Shown: positions 1-6,767 of the stretch, one piece after another
Layout: each line of letters opens with the position of its first letter
How positions within the stretch are numbered: position 1 is the first letter of the stretch
DNA from: Beijerinckiaceae bacterium
GTDB lineage: Bacteria; Bacteroidota; Bacteroidia; Chitinophagales; Chitinophagaceae
NCBI GenBank assembly: GCA_903970475.1
Contig: CAJCIQ010000069.1
Location: 1-41,020, forward strand
Direction of reading: 5' to 3'
Length of the DNA: 41,020 nucleotides
Translations under genes and position numbers: made by a program
Notes under the pieces: model-generated
Database searches by the model: none
The model's input: the letters and a program-made list of their open reading frames with translations, nothing else
Told to the model about the DNA's origin: nothing

Positions 1-4
1 TGTT

Positions 5-481
5 ATGAAATTTATATATATAGGTCTCACCGCAATTTCTATTGTTTATGCATTCGGCCATGGATTTGCACTAGGATATGATTATAATATTTATTTGCAA
101 AATTCTGATTCAGTATTTATTAAAATGCCTAAGAAGTATGATACTGTTGATGTTTCAAAGAGATTTCCTAATATGACATGCATTGTCCTCGATAAAAGGG
201 ATTTAAATGGATTTATAGCTCCAGGTGCAGTTGCATTTTATTTTAAATGGAAGCCAACATATTATAATGATAAATTGAATAATAAAATGATTAATTATTT
301 ACGGTATTCCGCTCTTTCCGACAGCCTCCAGACCTCAAACCGGGAATTCTTCAAACGTCATACTTTCTTTGTTGTTATAGACCGGAATGATACCAGTTAT
401 TTCTATAAGGCTGTGGGGAATTACATGTATAAAAATTTCAAGAACGATGTGAAGGACGATACTGCTGGAAGGCATAGGTAA
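5..481 (+). CDS. Hypothetical protein with N-terminal hydrophobic segment
   Basis: I do not recognise this 158-residue protein. Residues 1-25 are hydrophobic (IYIGLTAISIVYAFGHGFAL) and could be a signal peptide or a single membrane anchor, so the rest may lie in the periplasm. The remainder is rich in aromatic residues, Asn and Lys and shows no motif I can name. The first ~300 bases are strikingly AT-rich. From about base 300 to the stop the composition is closer to the rest of the window, so the gene has a mixed look. The ATG lies four bases from the window edge, so a longer start upstream cannot be excluded. The next gene follows after 54 bases in the same direction, but a candidate promoter in the gap argues for separate transcription. 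Confidence 0.55.
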   Translation: MKFIYIGLTAISIVYAFGHGFALGYDYNIYLQNSDSVFIKMPKKYDTVDVSKRFPNMTCIVLDKRDLNGFIAPGAVAFYFKWKPTYYNDKLNNKMINYLRYSALSDSLQTSNREFFKRHTFFVVIDRNDTSYFYKAVGNYMYKNFKNDVKDDTAGRHR

Positions 482-491
482 TTCCCTATAA

Positions 492-519
492 TTTCACTCG
501 ACTAAAACCCCTACCTTTA
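492..519 (+). promoter_or_regulatory. Candidate Bacteroidota promoter for the thioredoxin-like gene
   Basis: TACCTTTA at 512-519 matches the Bacteroidota -7 element TAnnTTTG in seven of eight positions. It sits 16 bases after a weak TTTC (-33-like) element at 492-495 and 16 bases before the ATG at 536. The -33 box is poor and the spacer is shorter than the classical 19-21 bases, so this is tentative. Confidence 0.3.
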
Positions 520-535
520 CCCCAAAATCCGAAAT

Positions 536-1084
536 ATGCGCATCATATCCCAATATATTCTTCCCACCGTCATTGCGGCAACCATGGTTCTCAGTGCATC
601 CGCACAAAAAGTTAACGCTCCTGCAGACGATAGAGGATATGTGGTGAAAGTGGGCGACCAGGCCCCGGATGATTTTACCCTACAATTGACCGATGGTAAA
701 TCAGTGCAGCTTAAGGATCTAAGGGGTAAGGTAGTAGTTTTGCAGTTTACAGCCAGCTGGTGTGAAGTGTGCAGGGAAGAGATGCCCCACCTCGAAAAAG
801 ACTTGTGGCAGGCCTATAAGGATAAAGGAGTATTCCTGATCGCCGTAGATAGAGACCAACCCATGGATACGGTAAAGAACTTTAAAAAGACCATGGGTAT
901 GACCTATCCTTTCGCCTTGGATCCTGGTGCCGATATTTTTGGTCGCTTTGCCGATAAAGGTGCTGGCGTTACCAGAAATGTGGTGATCGATCAAAATGGT
1001 AAGATCGCGTTCATGACGCGCCTATATACGCCTGAAGAGTTCAATAAGATGTTAGGCGTTATACAAAACTTGACTAAATCATAA
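536..1084 (+). CDS. TlpA-like thioredoxin-fold protein
   Basis: Probable exported thiol-disulfide oxidoreductase of the TlpA/ResA/AhpC-TSA group, 182 residues. Residues 1-24 form a signal peptide ending in SASAQ. The mature part opens with the family's VGDQAPDDFTL segment. The redox site is WCEVC (Cys76, Cys79) after VVVLQFTASW. A later VIDQNGKIAF segment is typical of the strand carrying the nucleotide-free 'peroxiredoxin-like' core, and the expected cis-Pro region is read as TRNVVID, with no clear Pro visible. Such proteins usually reduce periplasmic disulfides or help cytochrome c maturation; which applies here cannot be told, since no partner gene lies beside it. The CxxC spacer EV differs from the classical GPC or EPC. 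Confidence 0.88.
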   Translation: MRIISQYILPTVIAATMVLSASAQKVNAPADDRGYVVKVGDQAPDDFTLQLTDGKSVQLKDLRGKVVVLQFTASWCEVCREEMPHLEKDLWQAYKDKGVFLIAVDRDQPMDTVKNFKKTMGMTYPFALDPGADIFGRFADKGAGVTRNVVIDQNGKIAFMTRLYTPEEFNKMLGVIQNLTKS

Positions 1085-1437
1085 AATGCAGATTGTTGCT
1101 TTTATTCCTTTCTAACTAAATTTTCTTTTCGCAAAGGCATTGAACTTTACAGTTCTTTAAGCCATTTTATGTGCGTTAATCTAAACAACATCCTACTATT
1201 TTTGATATTGTTATAGTAACTCAACGACTCTCCCCTTTGCGCTTCTAAATTTTCGGAAATTGCTCACAACATCAGCAATTGCTATTTTCTAATGATATAG
1301 ACTGAAGTAGAAAATTCGGTTTTAATGATACGTAATAAATTGAATATCAACAATATGTATTTTTTGAAATATCATAGGCCTAATGTAGATATGTGATTTT
1401 GTTTAGAATAGATTTATTCAACCTATAAGTTGAAAGT
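1085..1437. other. AT-rich 353-base spacer before the TAC cassette
   Basis: No convincing gene or RNA was seen here. The stretch is very AT-rich compared with the DNA beyond 4 kb and shares the composition of the following three genes. Its last 21 bases hold a palindrome described separately. A TTTTG run ends at 1401, but no well-spaced TAnnTTTG box follows it. Confidence 0.5.
1417..1434. promoter_or_regulatory. Perfect palindrome, probable autoregulatory operator of the TAC operon
   Basis: TTCAACCTATAAGTTGAA is a perfect 6-base inverted repeat with a 6-base spacer. It ends three bases before the toxin ATG. A second short palindrome (GGAATAGTTCC, 1441-1451) lies just inside the gene. HigA-type antitoxins repress their own operon by binding short palindromes near the promoter, so the XRE protein of this operon is the obvious candidate ligand. 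The binding itself is inference. Confidence 0.5.
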
Positions 1438-2004
1438 ATGGGAATAGTTCCTATCTTTGTGGACGATAATACGGGGGAGGGTTTATATTCTTTTGTATAT
1501 GACGGAAATCTGGAACCGGAATATGATAGGATAATGAATCTTTGGTCTAATGTTCAGTATGTATCTGAATATTTTTTAAATAATCTTAAATATTTAAAAG
1601 ACCCATTTTTTGATGGCCAGTCGCTTGATAGTCTTATATCATTGATCTACCCAGAAGTTTTGGAATTAGATGATATGTTTCAAGATTATAATGAAGCAGG
1701 ATTCGGTCAGTTCGCAAAAACGCTACAACAAATATTTAGGCCACTGTTTGACGATGATTATAGACTGTCCATTTATCAGTCAGCCAAAACTTCAGTTCAA
1801 AGAGGAAGAATTAAATTGTTGCGTATTTATGCGATACGGATGGGCCCTAACGCTTATGTTATAACCGGAGGTTCTATTAAGCTAACAAAGAAAATGCAAG
1901 ATCATCCAGATTCAAATAAGGAATTAGAAAAATTAGAATTCGTCAGAAGGTATTTAAAATCTAATAATTTTTTAATCGAAGACGATTTAAAAGACATTTT
2001 ATGA
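1438..2004 (+). CDS. Putative RelE/HigB-like toxin of a TAC module
   Basis: 188 residues, first gene of a three-gene operon. The N-terminal ~115 residues are acidic and unfamiliar. The C-terminal part (about 122-175) reads like the RelE/HigB (Gp49) core: a basic strand GRIKLLRIYAIRMG, a hairpin YVITGGSIKLTKKM, then a proline and a Glu-rich helix DSNKELEKLEFVRRYL. This mirrors the 'RIFYF...L-gF-KKt-kTP--Ei--A' pattern of HigB toxins, which cleave mRNA at the ribosome. Gene order (toxin first, XRE protein second) is that of higBA. The stop overlaps the next start by four bases (ATGA), so the two are translationally coupled. The long N-terminal extension is unusual for HigB, which is about 90-120 residues. 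Toxin activity is inferred from the motif and context only. Confidence 0.6.
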   Translation: MGIVPIFVDDNTGEGLYSFVYDGNLEPEYDRIMNLWSNVQYVSEYFLNNLKYLKDPFFDGQSLDSLISLIYPEVLELDDMFQDYNEAGFGQFAKTLQQIFRPLFDDDYRLSIYQSAKTSVQRGRIKLLRIYAIRMGPNAYVITGGSIKLTKKMQDHPDSNKELEKLEFVRRYLKSNNFLIEDDLKDIL

Positions 2005-2516
2005 AGGACTTTAAAAAAAGGATAGAAAATATATCGACTCCCGTTGAAAGCAAATGGAGAGAAAATGCTAAACAGAGAAGGTCTAATAAATGGTTAACAT
2101 ACTCAGGGGAAATAGCGAAAAGGATACTTTCTGTTTTAGAAAATAGGGATGATTTAAATCAATCTAAGTTGGCAGAAGCACTAAATGTAACTCCCCAACA
2201 GATAAGCAAAATCGTAAAAGGGCAAGAGAATATGACCCTTGAAACAATTTATAAACTTTCTCAGGCCTTAAATTGCGAATTAATAATATTTCCAACCTAT
2301 AAATGGAACCTCGTCGAACTTGGATCCCAAAATCAGATCTCGATCAGGAGCGAATTGAAGCTGAATTTGCCTTTCTCTCAAATACAACCAGAGCCAGTTT
2401 TACAAATGGGCAATTTTAACAGATCTAAAGTAGCTTCACCTACCATGTATGTTGCACATTTAGCTAGTAATGTTGAAACTACTACGGTTGCTAACAAAAT
2501 AAAAACCGGTTCTTAA
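2001..2516 (+). CDS. XRE/HigA-like antitoxin with C-terminal extension
   Basis: 171 residues. A Cro/C1-type helix-turn-helix spans about 50-96, with DLNQSKLAEALNVTPQQISK (helices 2 and 3), KGQENMTLETIYKLSQALN and the closing strand CELIIF. A basic N-terminal segment (1-40) precedes it. Residues 100-171 are a poorly structured tail with scattered hydrophobic patches (LNLPFSQI, PTMYVAHLA). In TAC systems such as M. tuberculosis HigBA1, the antitoxin carries a C-terminal chaperone-addiction region that a SecB-like protein must bind; this tail is the natural candidate. The gene overlaps the toxin by four bases and the SecB-like gene by one (TAATG). It probably represses the operon through the palindrome at 1417-1434. 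Confidence 0.78.
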   Translation: MKDFKKRIENISTPVESKWRENAKQRRSNKWLTYSGEIAKRILSVLENRDDLNQSKLAEALNVTPQQISKIVKGQENMTLETIYKLSQALNCELIIFPTYKWNLVELGSQNQISIRSELKLNLPFSQIQPEPVLQMGNFNRSKVASPTMYVAHLASNVETTTVANKIKTGS

Positions 2517-2974
2517 TGAGTAATGAACCAATCGGATTTAGATTCTCGGGTATACAAATCCTGTCTAAGAATTATGCTATGGCCCCTTCTGATTTCGATC
2601 AATCCAAAGGATTATCCTTTACAGTATTGGTTGAAACAAGAACTGATGAAGTCACTAAGATTGTATCCCTTATTGTTTTTATTAAGATTCTGTATGGCGC
2701 AGATTCGGAATTGGCAAAACCTGTAGAGTTGGCGTCTTTTTCTGTAGCTTATTATTTCGAAATAAGTGATTTTGAAAAAGTGATACTTAAGAATGAGGAT
2801 AACGCTTTTATAATTCCTCAGCAACTTGATTCAATAATAAAACCAGCTTCGATTTCAACGACAAGAGGTATCATTTATTCTGAATTGAGAGGCACTTATT
2901 TGCATCAGGCAATTATGCCAATCGTATTTATCGACAACTTTAGTTATGGGGAGGCCCCTGAATTTAAATGGTAG
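2516..2974 (+). CDS. SecB-like chaperone of a TAC module
   Basis: 152 residues, the length of SecB. The protein looks like a run of beta strands (GFRFSGIQILS, LSFTVLVETRT, ELASFSVAYYFEI) followed by the family's C-terminal helix and loop, STTRGIIYSELRGTYLHQ, then AIMPIVFIDNF. That ending matches the 'RG-l------gt-l----lP-inF' pattern of SecB-family proteins. SecB holds unfolded proteins; in TAC modules the SecB-like member folds or protects the antitoxin so that it can neutralise the toxin. The start overlaps the antitoxin stop (TAATG), so the three products are made together. Position after an XRE antitoxin supports this role rather than general export. Sequence identity to true SecB is low, so the call rests on pattern plus context. 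Confidence 0.68.
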   Translation: MSNEPIGFRFSGIQILSKNYAMAPSDFDQSKGLSFTVLVETRTDEVTKIVSLIVFIKILYGADSELAKPVELASFSVAYYFEISDFEKVILKNEDNAFIIPQQLDSIIKPASISTTRGIIYSELRGTYLHQAIMPIVFIDNFSYGEAPEFKW

Positions 2975-2998
2975 TTTTTTGTTAAAAGCCACGCGCTG

Positions 2999-3880
2999 TT
3001 AATTTTCCTCACGACTCAACCCCTGAAACACCCCTTCCTCCATCATCAGGCAAGGAGATGAGAACCAAATCTCATTATCCGGAAATTCAGCCTTATTTAG
3101 AACGTCGGTGTAATCGACGATTTGAAAGCCATTATTCAAAGGCGAAAAAGCATTGTCCAAAAACCCAGGAAGGTCTGCCTTATTCTTAATCAGCGCAGCC
3201 AGAACCAACTCAATGGACGAAGGCACCTTTCGCGTTAGCATGATCTTTTCGAAAGCTATATCGTGAAGCGCCGATAAAAATTGCGGCCAATCTAAAGGAG
3301 CGATTTCTTTAATCCCGTATAAGTAAAAGAGGTGTTGTAGGTTGCTACTAACCTTCAATAAGGAGGCAGAATCCTGATCCTCCATACCTAATTCTTTAAG
3401 CGCATATCCAAACGAATCCCTATAACGCGGGGCCGGTGATACAACCATTTTGGAATTCAATGCTGGAAGCGCTCTGTATAATAGACCCGGCACACGTTCT
3501 TCACTATCCTGGGATTTTCTTAGAAGTTCACCTGCTGTCTGAATGGAAGTATGAACCGTTACAGAAGTGTGTTTGTACGGCAAATCCGACCAGCCAGGAA
3601 GATTGCTTAAGAGTAAATTGCCTATACTGCTATCCATCGTCGCTGCTTTGCGCGCTGCAAGATCTTCGGGCGGTTCATGATATTGACCGATACACCTTGG
3701 ATGCTCATCAAAGGTTAGGAAAAACCGGTATAGGGGAAAGGCTGAAGCTAATGGAATGGAAAAGTTACCCTCTAGCTTTTCCTTTAAGGAGCTGTCATCC
3801 ATGATGCCATCATGGCTGACGCCTCTTCTGACATTAGGATCTACCGTTATTCTATGAGATATAGTTACATGCCTTATCAC
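2999..3880 (-). CDS. Hypothetical protein
   Basis: 293 residues, not recognised. It has no signal peptide or membrane segment, so it is probably cytoplasmic. It is moderately hydrophilic, with mostly helical-looking stretches (SLLKVSSNLQHLFYLYG, FLSALHDIAFEKIMLTRK). A start at Met27 (MDDSSLKEK) is possible and would remove a basic N-terminal tail. It converges on the TAC operon with a 24-base gap and shares no promoter with it, so a link to that module is not shown. It is less AT-rich than the TAC genes. The upstream 168 bases up to the ABC transporter hold no other gene. Confidence 0.55.
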   Translation of the reverse strand: MIRHVTISHRITVDPNVRRGVSHDGIMDDSSLKEKLEGNFSIPLASAFPLYRFFLTFDEHPRCIGQYHEPPEDLAARKAATMDSSIGNLLLSNLPGWSDLPYKHTSVTVHTSIQTAGELLRKSQDSEERVPGLLYRALPALNSKMVVSPAPRYRDSFGYALKELGMEDQDSASLLKVSSNLQHLFYLYGIKEIAPLDWPQFLSALHDIAFEKIMLTRKVPSSIELVLAALIKNKADLPGFLDNAFSPLNNGFQIVDYTDVLNKAEFPDNEIWFSSPCLMMEEGVFQGLSREEN

Positions 3881-3999
3881 GCGGATATATTTAAACCACT
3901 ATTAATTTAGCTAATCGAGCGGGAACTTTTTCAAAAAACAACCGGTTTACCCAAAAACTTCTCTAGGTCGCAACATTTTACCCATTCGTTGACAGCCAG

Positions 4000-4030
4000 T
4001 TGCGGGCAATAGGCGGATGTACTACATTTA
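4000..4030 (+). promoter_or_regulatory. Candidate promoter of the ABC exporter operon
   Basis: TTG at 4000-4002 is followed after 20 bases by TACATTTA (4023-4030), a seven-of-eight match to the Bacteroidota -7 box TAnnTTTG. The ATG of the ATPase gene is 18 bases further on. The spacing fits the known 19-21 base preference, which makes this the best promoter-like site I found. Confidence 0.42.
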
Positions 4031-4048
4031 TCGAATAATTTAGTTTAC

Positions 4049-4831
4049 ATGAGTCAGCTGGAAACAACTTCTATTCTTCAGGTGCAGAACCTGAATGTTT
4101 TTTATGGCTCTTTTCAGGCGGTTAAGGATGTGTCCTTTGATGTAAGGGCAGGGGAAATATTTGGTTTGTTGGGTCCTAACGGTGCCGGAAAGACCAGTAC
4201 GCTTAGTGCGGTAGAGGGCTTAATAAAGCCCCGTTCCGGGAAAATCACCGTATTCGGCCATGATTTGAAAACAAATCCCCGGGAGGCTAAGTCCAATATG
4301 GGGGTGCAATTGCAGGCAAACAGCTTTCAACCGGAGCTGACCATTGCCGAAATTATTCAGCTTTTTGGTGGCATTTATGGGGTGGAATTATCTAAAGACA
4401 AGATTCATGACATTCTAAGGGAAATCAAATTGGACGATTCTTCCTCAAAACGTTTTGGACAATTATCTGGTGGTCAGCAGCAACGTGTATCCTTGATGAT
4501 CGCTTCTATCCATAATCCTCAAATGGTGCTTTTGGATGAACCCACCACGGGATTGGATCCTCAATCCAGGCGTCAGCTTTGGGAAAGAATGGAAACCATC
4601 CGGGAGAGTGGACGCGCGGTATTGTTAACTACCCACAGCATGGAGGAAGCGGAGTCGGTATGTGATAGGATTGGTATCATAGATCATGGAAAGATCATTA
4701 CCATTGACACACCCGAGTCCTTGATTGAGAAACATCGTCATGATCCTGATGTGATTCAATTATCGAGAAAAGGTAGGATTACCTTGGAAGATGTCTTTAT
4801 TGCCCTTACCGGAAAAGAAATCAGGGCTTAA
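4049..4831 (+). CDS. ABC transporter ATP-binding protein (ABC-2 exporter type)
   Basis: 260 residues; energises export by the permease encoded 15 bases downstream. Walker A is GPNGAGKT (42-49), the Q-loop lies in VQLQANSFQPELT, the signature is LSGGQQQR (139-146), Walker B is MVLLDEP (159-165) and the switch His is in LTTHSMEEAE. The layout matches the CcmA/DrrA-like group that pairs with ABC-2 permeases for lipids, drugs or polymers. The C-terminal 50 residues (DHGKIITIDTPESLIEKH, then a short tail ending ALTGKEIRA) follow the same group. The substrate cannot be told from sequence. The two genes are almost certainly one operon, with a candidate promoter at 4000-4030. Confidence 0.95.
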   Translation: MSQLETTSILQVQNLNVFYGSFQAVKDVSFDVRAGEIFGLLGPNGAGKTSTLSAVEGLIKPRSGKITVFGHDLKTNPREAKSNMGVQLQANSFQPELTIAEIIQLFGGIYGVELSKDKIHDILREIKLDDSSSKRFGQLSGGQQQRVSLMIASIHNPQMVLLDEPTTGLDPQSRRQLWERMETIRESGRAVLLTTHSMEEAESVCDRIGIIDHGKIITIDTPESLIEKHRHDPDVIQLSRKGRITLEDVFIALTGKEIRA

Positions 4832-4846
4832 TCTCAACTGATTTTT

Positions 4847-5599
4847 ATGCAGAATACATCTACATCTATAGTATTGCGCTCTTTGTTAAGGGCAGACTTT
4901 ACCACTCAATGGCGTAATCGTCGGTCATTCATATTGGTATTGATTATTCCGGTAGTTATTTTGTTGACGCTCAAAAATGCGGTAGACACCGGGAAAATTC
5001 CTCCCCAGGTTGCCGTAGCTACCTGTATAACCATTGGTTTGATGGCCATTGGGCTTATGGGGTATACCAATACGATTGCCAGAGATAGAGATAAACGAAT
5101 CTTTCAACGCTTGAGGGTAGCACCCTTACCTAGTTGGTCAATTATGGCGAGTCGTTTGAGTGTTCAGATTGCCATGATCGTAGTGTTGATTGTGATAGTT
5201 TGTTTAGCTGGATTTAATATGCTTCATTTTACTTTGCCACCAGCCACCTATGCATTGTTATTCCTGTGTGCTGTTGCCGGCGGAGCTGTTTACCTTGGAA
5301 TGGGACAGGTGATCGTAGGATTAATCAGAAGCCCTGAAACGGTTAACTCGACTACAAGGCTGGTATATTTTGTATTCATCATGTCGGGTATGATTGGGCA
5401 GAGTGGCCTTCTTGGCGATGTTACACAGGAAATAGTGCAGTGGTCGCCTTATGGGACGGTTGAACGAATTGTGGCATCCAGCATGAATATCAGCACTTGG
5501 AATCTGGACTCAACCTATGCGCTTTTACTTACCATTGGATATGCCGGCATCTTTTTCTTTATCGGTATCCGCAAATTCCAGTGGGACAGCGGGAAATAA
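4847..5599 (+). CDS. ABC-2 type transporter permease
   Basis: 250 residues with about six membrane segments: near 28-45 (FILVLIIPVVILLTL), 55-75, 105-130 (IAMIVVLIVIVCLAGF), 137-160, 170-190 and 225-243. A basic cytoplasmic N-terminus contains the RADFTTQWRNRRSF stretch typical of ABC-2 permeases, and the loop ARDRDKRIFQRLRVAPLPSW is the conserved coupling region between TM2 and TM3. It forms the membrane channel for the ATPase encoded just upstream. A C-terminal KFQWDSGK tail is typical of the DrrB-like branch. It converges on a minus-strand gene only seven bases away with no visible terminator between them. Confidence 0.92.
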   Translation: MQNTSTSIVLRSLLRADFTTQWRNRRSFILVLIIPVVILLTLKNAVDTGKIPPQVAVATCITIGLMAIGLMGYTNTIARDRDKRIFQRLRVAPLPSWSIMASRLSVQIAMIVVLIVIVCLAGFNMLHFTLPPATYALLFLCAVAGGAVYLGMGQVIVGLIRSPETVNSTTRLVYFVFIMSGMIGQSGLLGDVTQEIVQWSPYGTVERIVASSMNISTWNLDSTYALLLTIGYAGIFFFIGIRKFQWDSGK

Positions 5600-5606
5600 A
5601 AACCCC

Positions 5607-6164
5607 CTACCAAACCCAAGGAACCAACCGCCAGGTCCTACGTTGATAACTACGGTACCGATCCCCAAACCGGAGGATAAGCATTTTTTCCTCCGAATGA
5701 ATCCGATAACTATAAGCAAGCGTAAGGAACAGCACCCCAATGATGAACACGATGTAATTCTCCATGGCCAGGCCGGCGGCACACCAGCAGAGTATGGTGC
5801 CTAAATATCCTGGATGCCGAATAATCCGATAGGGCCCTTTCTCAATAAGGTCTTGTTGATCCAGAGACCCAAGGGTATAAAATTGATTGAGCGCAATAAC
5901 AGAGTAGCTGCGCAGGATCAGCCCTAAAACCATAACAAAAAGACCGGCAATGGCCAAAGGCTGGTTATGAAATATACCCACATGCCAGAAGTCCAGGAAG
6001 ATGGATACCAATAAAATAATAATCAGGGAGAGGAAAATGTATAAAGTACTACTCTGGTCATCGGGCGCCCTGGCCAGAGATCGGGCAATGTCCCCTTTTC
6101 TAAGTGCGGATTCCAGAACGAAAAATGTAAGCAACAGGGCGTAAGCGGCAGCTCTTTCGATCAT
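5607..6164 (-). CDS. Isoprenylcysteine carboxylmethyltransferase-like membrane protein
   Basis: 185 residues and four or five membrane helices. The C-terminal half holds the ICMT/phospholipid methyltransferase signature: GPYRIIRHPGYLGTILCW (RHPGY at 116-120) and, after the last helix pair, a YRIHSEEKMLILRFGDRYRSYQRR segment. These form the S-adenosylmethionine-binding site in this integral-membrane methyltransferase superfamily. Bacterial members methylate small or lipid substrates, mostly unknown. The gene lies 16 bases downstream of the DinB-like gene on the same strand, so the pair is probably co-transcribed. The substrate is not predictable here. Confidence 0.88.
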   Translation of the reverse strand: MIERAAAYALLLTFFVLESALRKGDIARSLARAPDDQSSTLYIFLSLIIILLVSIFLDFWHVGIFHNQPLAIAGLFVMVLGLILRSYSVIALNQFYTLGSLDQQDLIEKGPYRIIRHPGYLGTILCWCAAGLAMENYIVFIIGVLFLTLAYSYRIHSEEKMLILRFGDRYRSYQRRTWRLVPWVW

Positions 6165-6180
6165 AGAGGTGATCCGGAGA

Positions 6181-6672
6181 TCAGGTCGTGTTTTTTAGTT
6201 GAAGGATATGCCTTTGGCAATGCGTGACCAACACCGTTAACCACTCCAGGCCAGTGAGCGTTCCCAGCCCTGGAAATATCCGGTCGGTATAGGTCAGTGT
6301 AAGATCTGTTTTTTCCGCAAGTTTTAAAAGGTCTTCGCGATTTACTTGCAAAGCTTTATAAACTATTTCCTTTTTAAGGGGCATATCAGAAGGCTGTATC
6401 GCTTCGGCAGCTTCATACTTTGCATTAAAATCAAGGAATATTCCTTCAATGGCTTTGACGTGTTGATCAGCCGCGCGCTCGGTGGACGCTGTATGTCCAA
6501 GCTTAAACAAACGCGTGATGCCCGTTTCTGATTTGAGCATGTGTTCTGCAATCTGGGCCGGAGACCATCCGCCCTCAGCAGGAGGGAGGAAAAAACGCGC
6601 TGTAGGAACTTGATCAACGGCATCTAAGAGCTCGTGCGTAGTGGTTACAATGGCGGTTACAATGGAGGGCAT
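6181..6672 (-). CDS. DinB-like (YfiT/DUF664 superfamily) putative metalloenzyme
   Basis: 163 residues with the four-helix DinB fold pattern. Helix 2 starts after GGWSPAQIAEHMLKSE (His44), and the last helix carries the His pair in THCQRHILQL (His151, His155). These three histidines are the usual metal ligands. Related enzymes include bacillithiol S-transferases and mycothiol-dependent isomerases; most are uncharacterised. The WSPAQIAEH segment is a hallmark of the superfamily. The gene reads into the ICMT-like gene with a 16-base gap. The PAS-LuxR gene lies upstream on the same strand, 95 bases away, without an obvious shared promoter. Confidence 0.85.
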   Translation of the reverse strand: MPSIVTAIVTTTHELLDAVDQVPTARFFLPPAEGGWSPAQIAEHMLKSETGITRLFKLGHTASTERAADQHVKAIEGIFLDFNAKYEAAEAIQPSDMPLKKEIVYKALQVNREDLLKLAEKTDLTLTYTDRIFPGLGTLTGLEWLTVLVTHCQRHILQLKNTT

Positions 6673-6767
6673 ATCAATAGGCTTTGACGATCACCAAAGC
6701 TCGTATAGAAGTATCCCATCACATAGGGCGGCCTGCGACTACTTTGCAGCAAAAAGAGACTTTTACC

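Noticed and set aside
5517..5804. 95-codon plus-strand frame across the exporter/ICMT junction
   Set aside because: It overlaps two well-supported genes in other frames.
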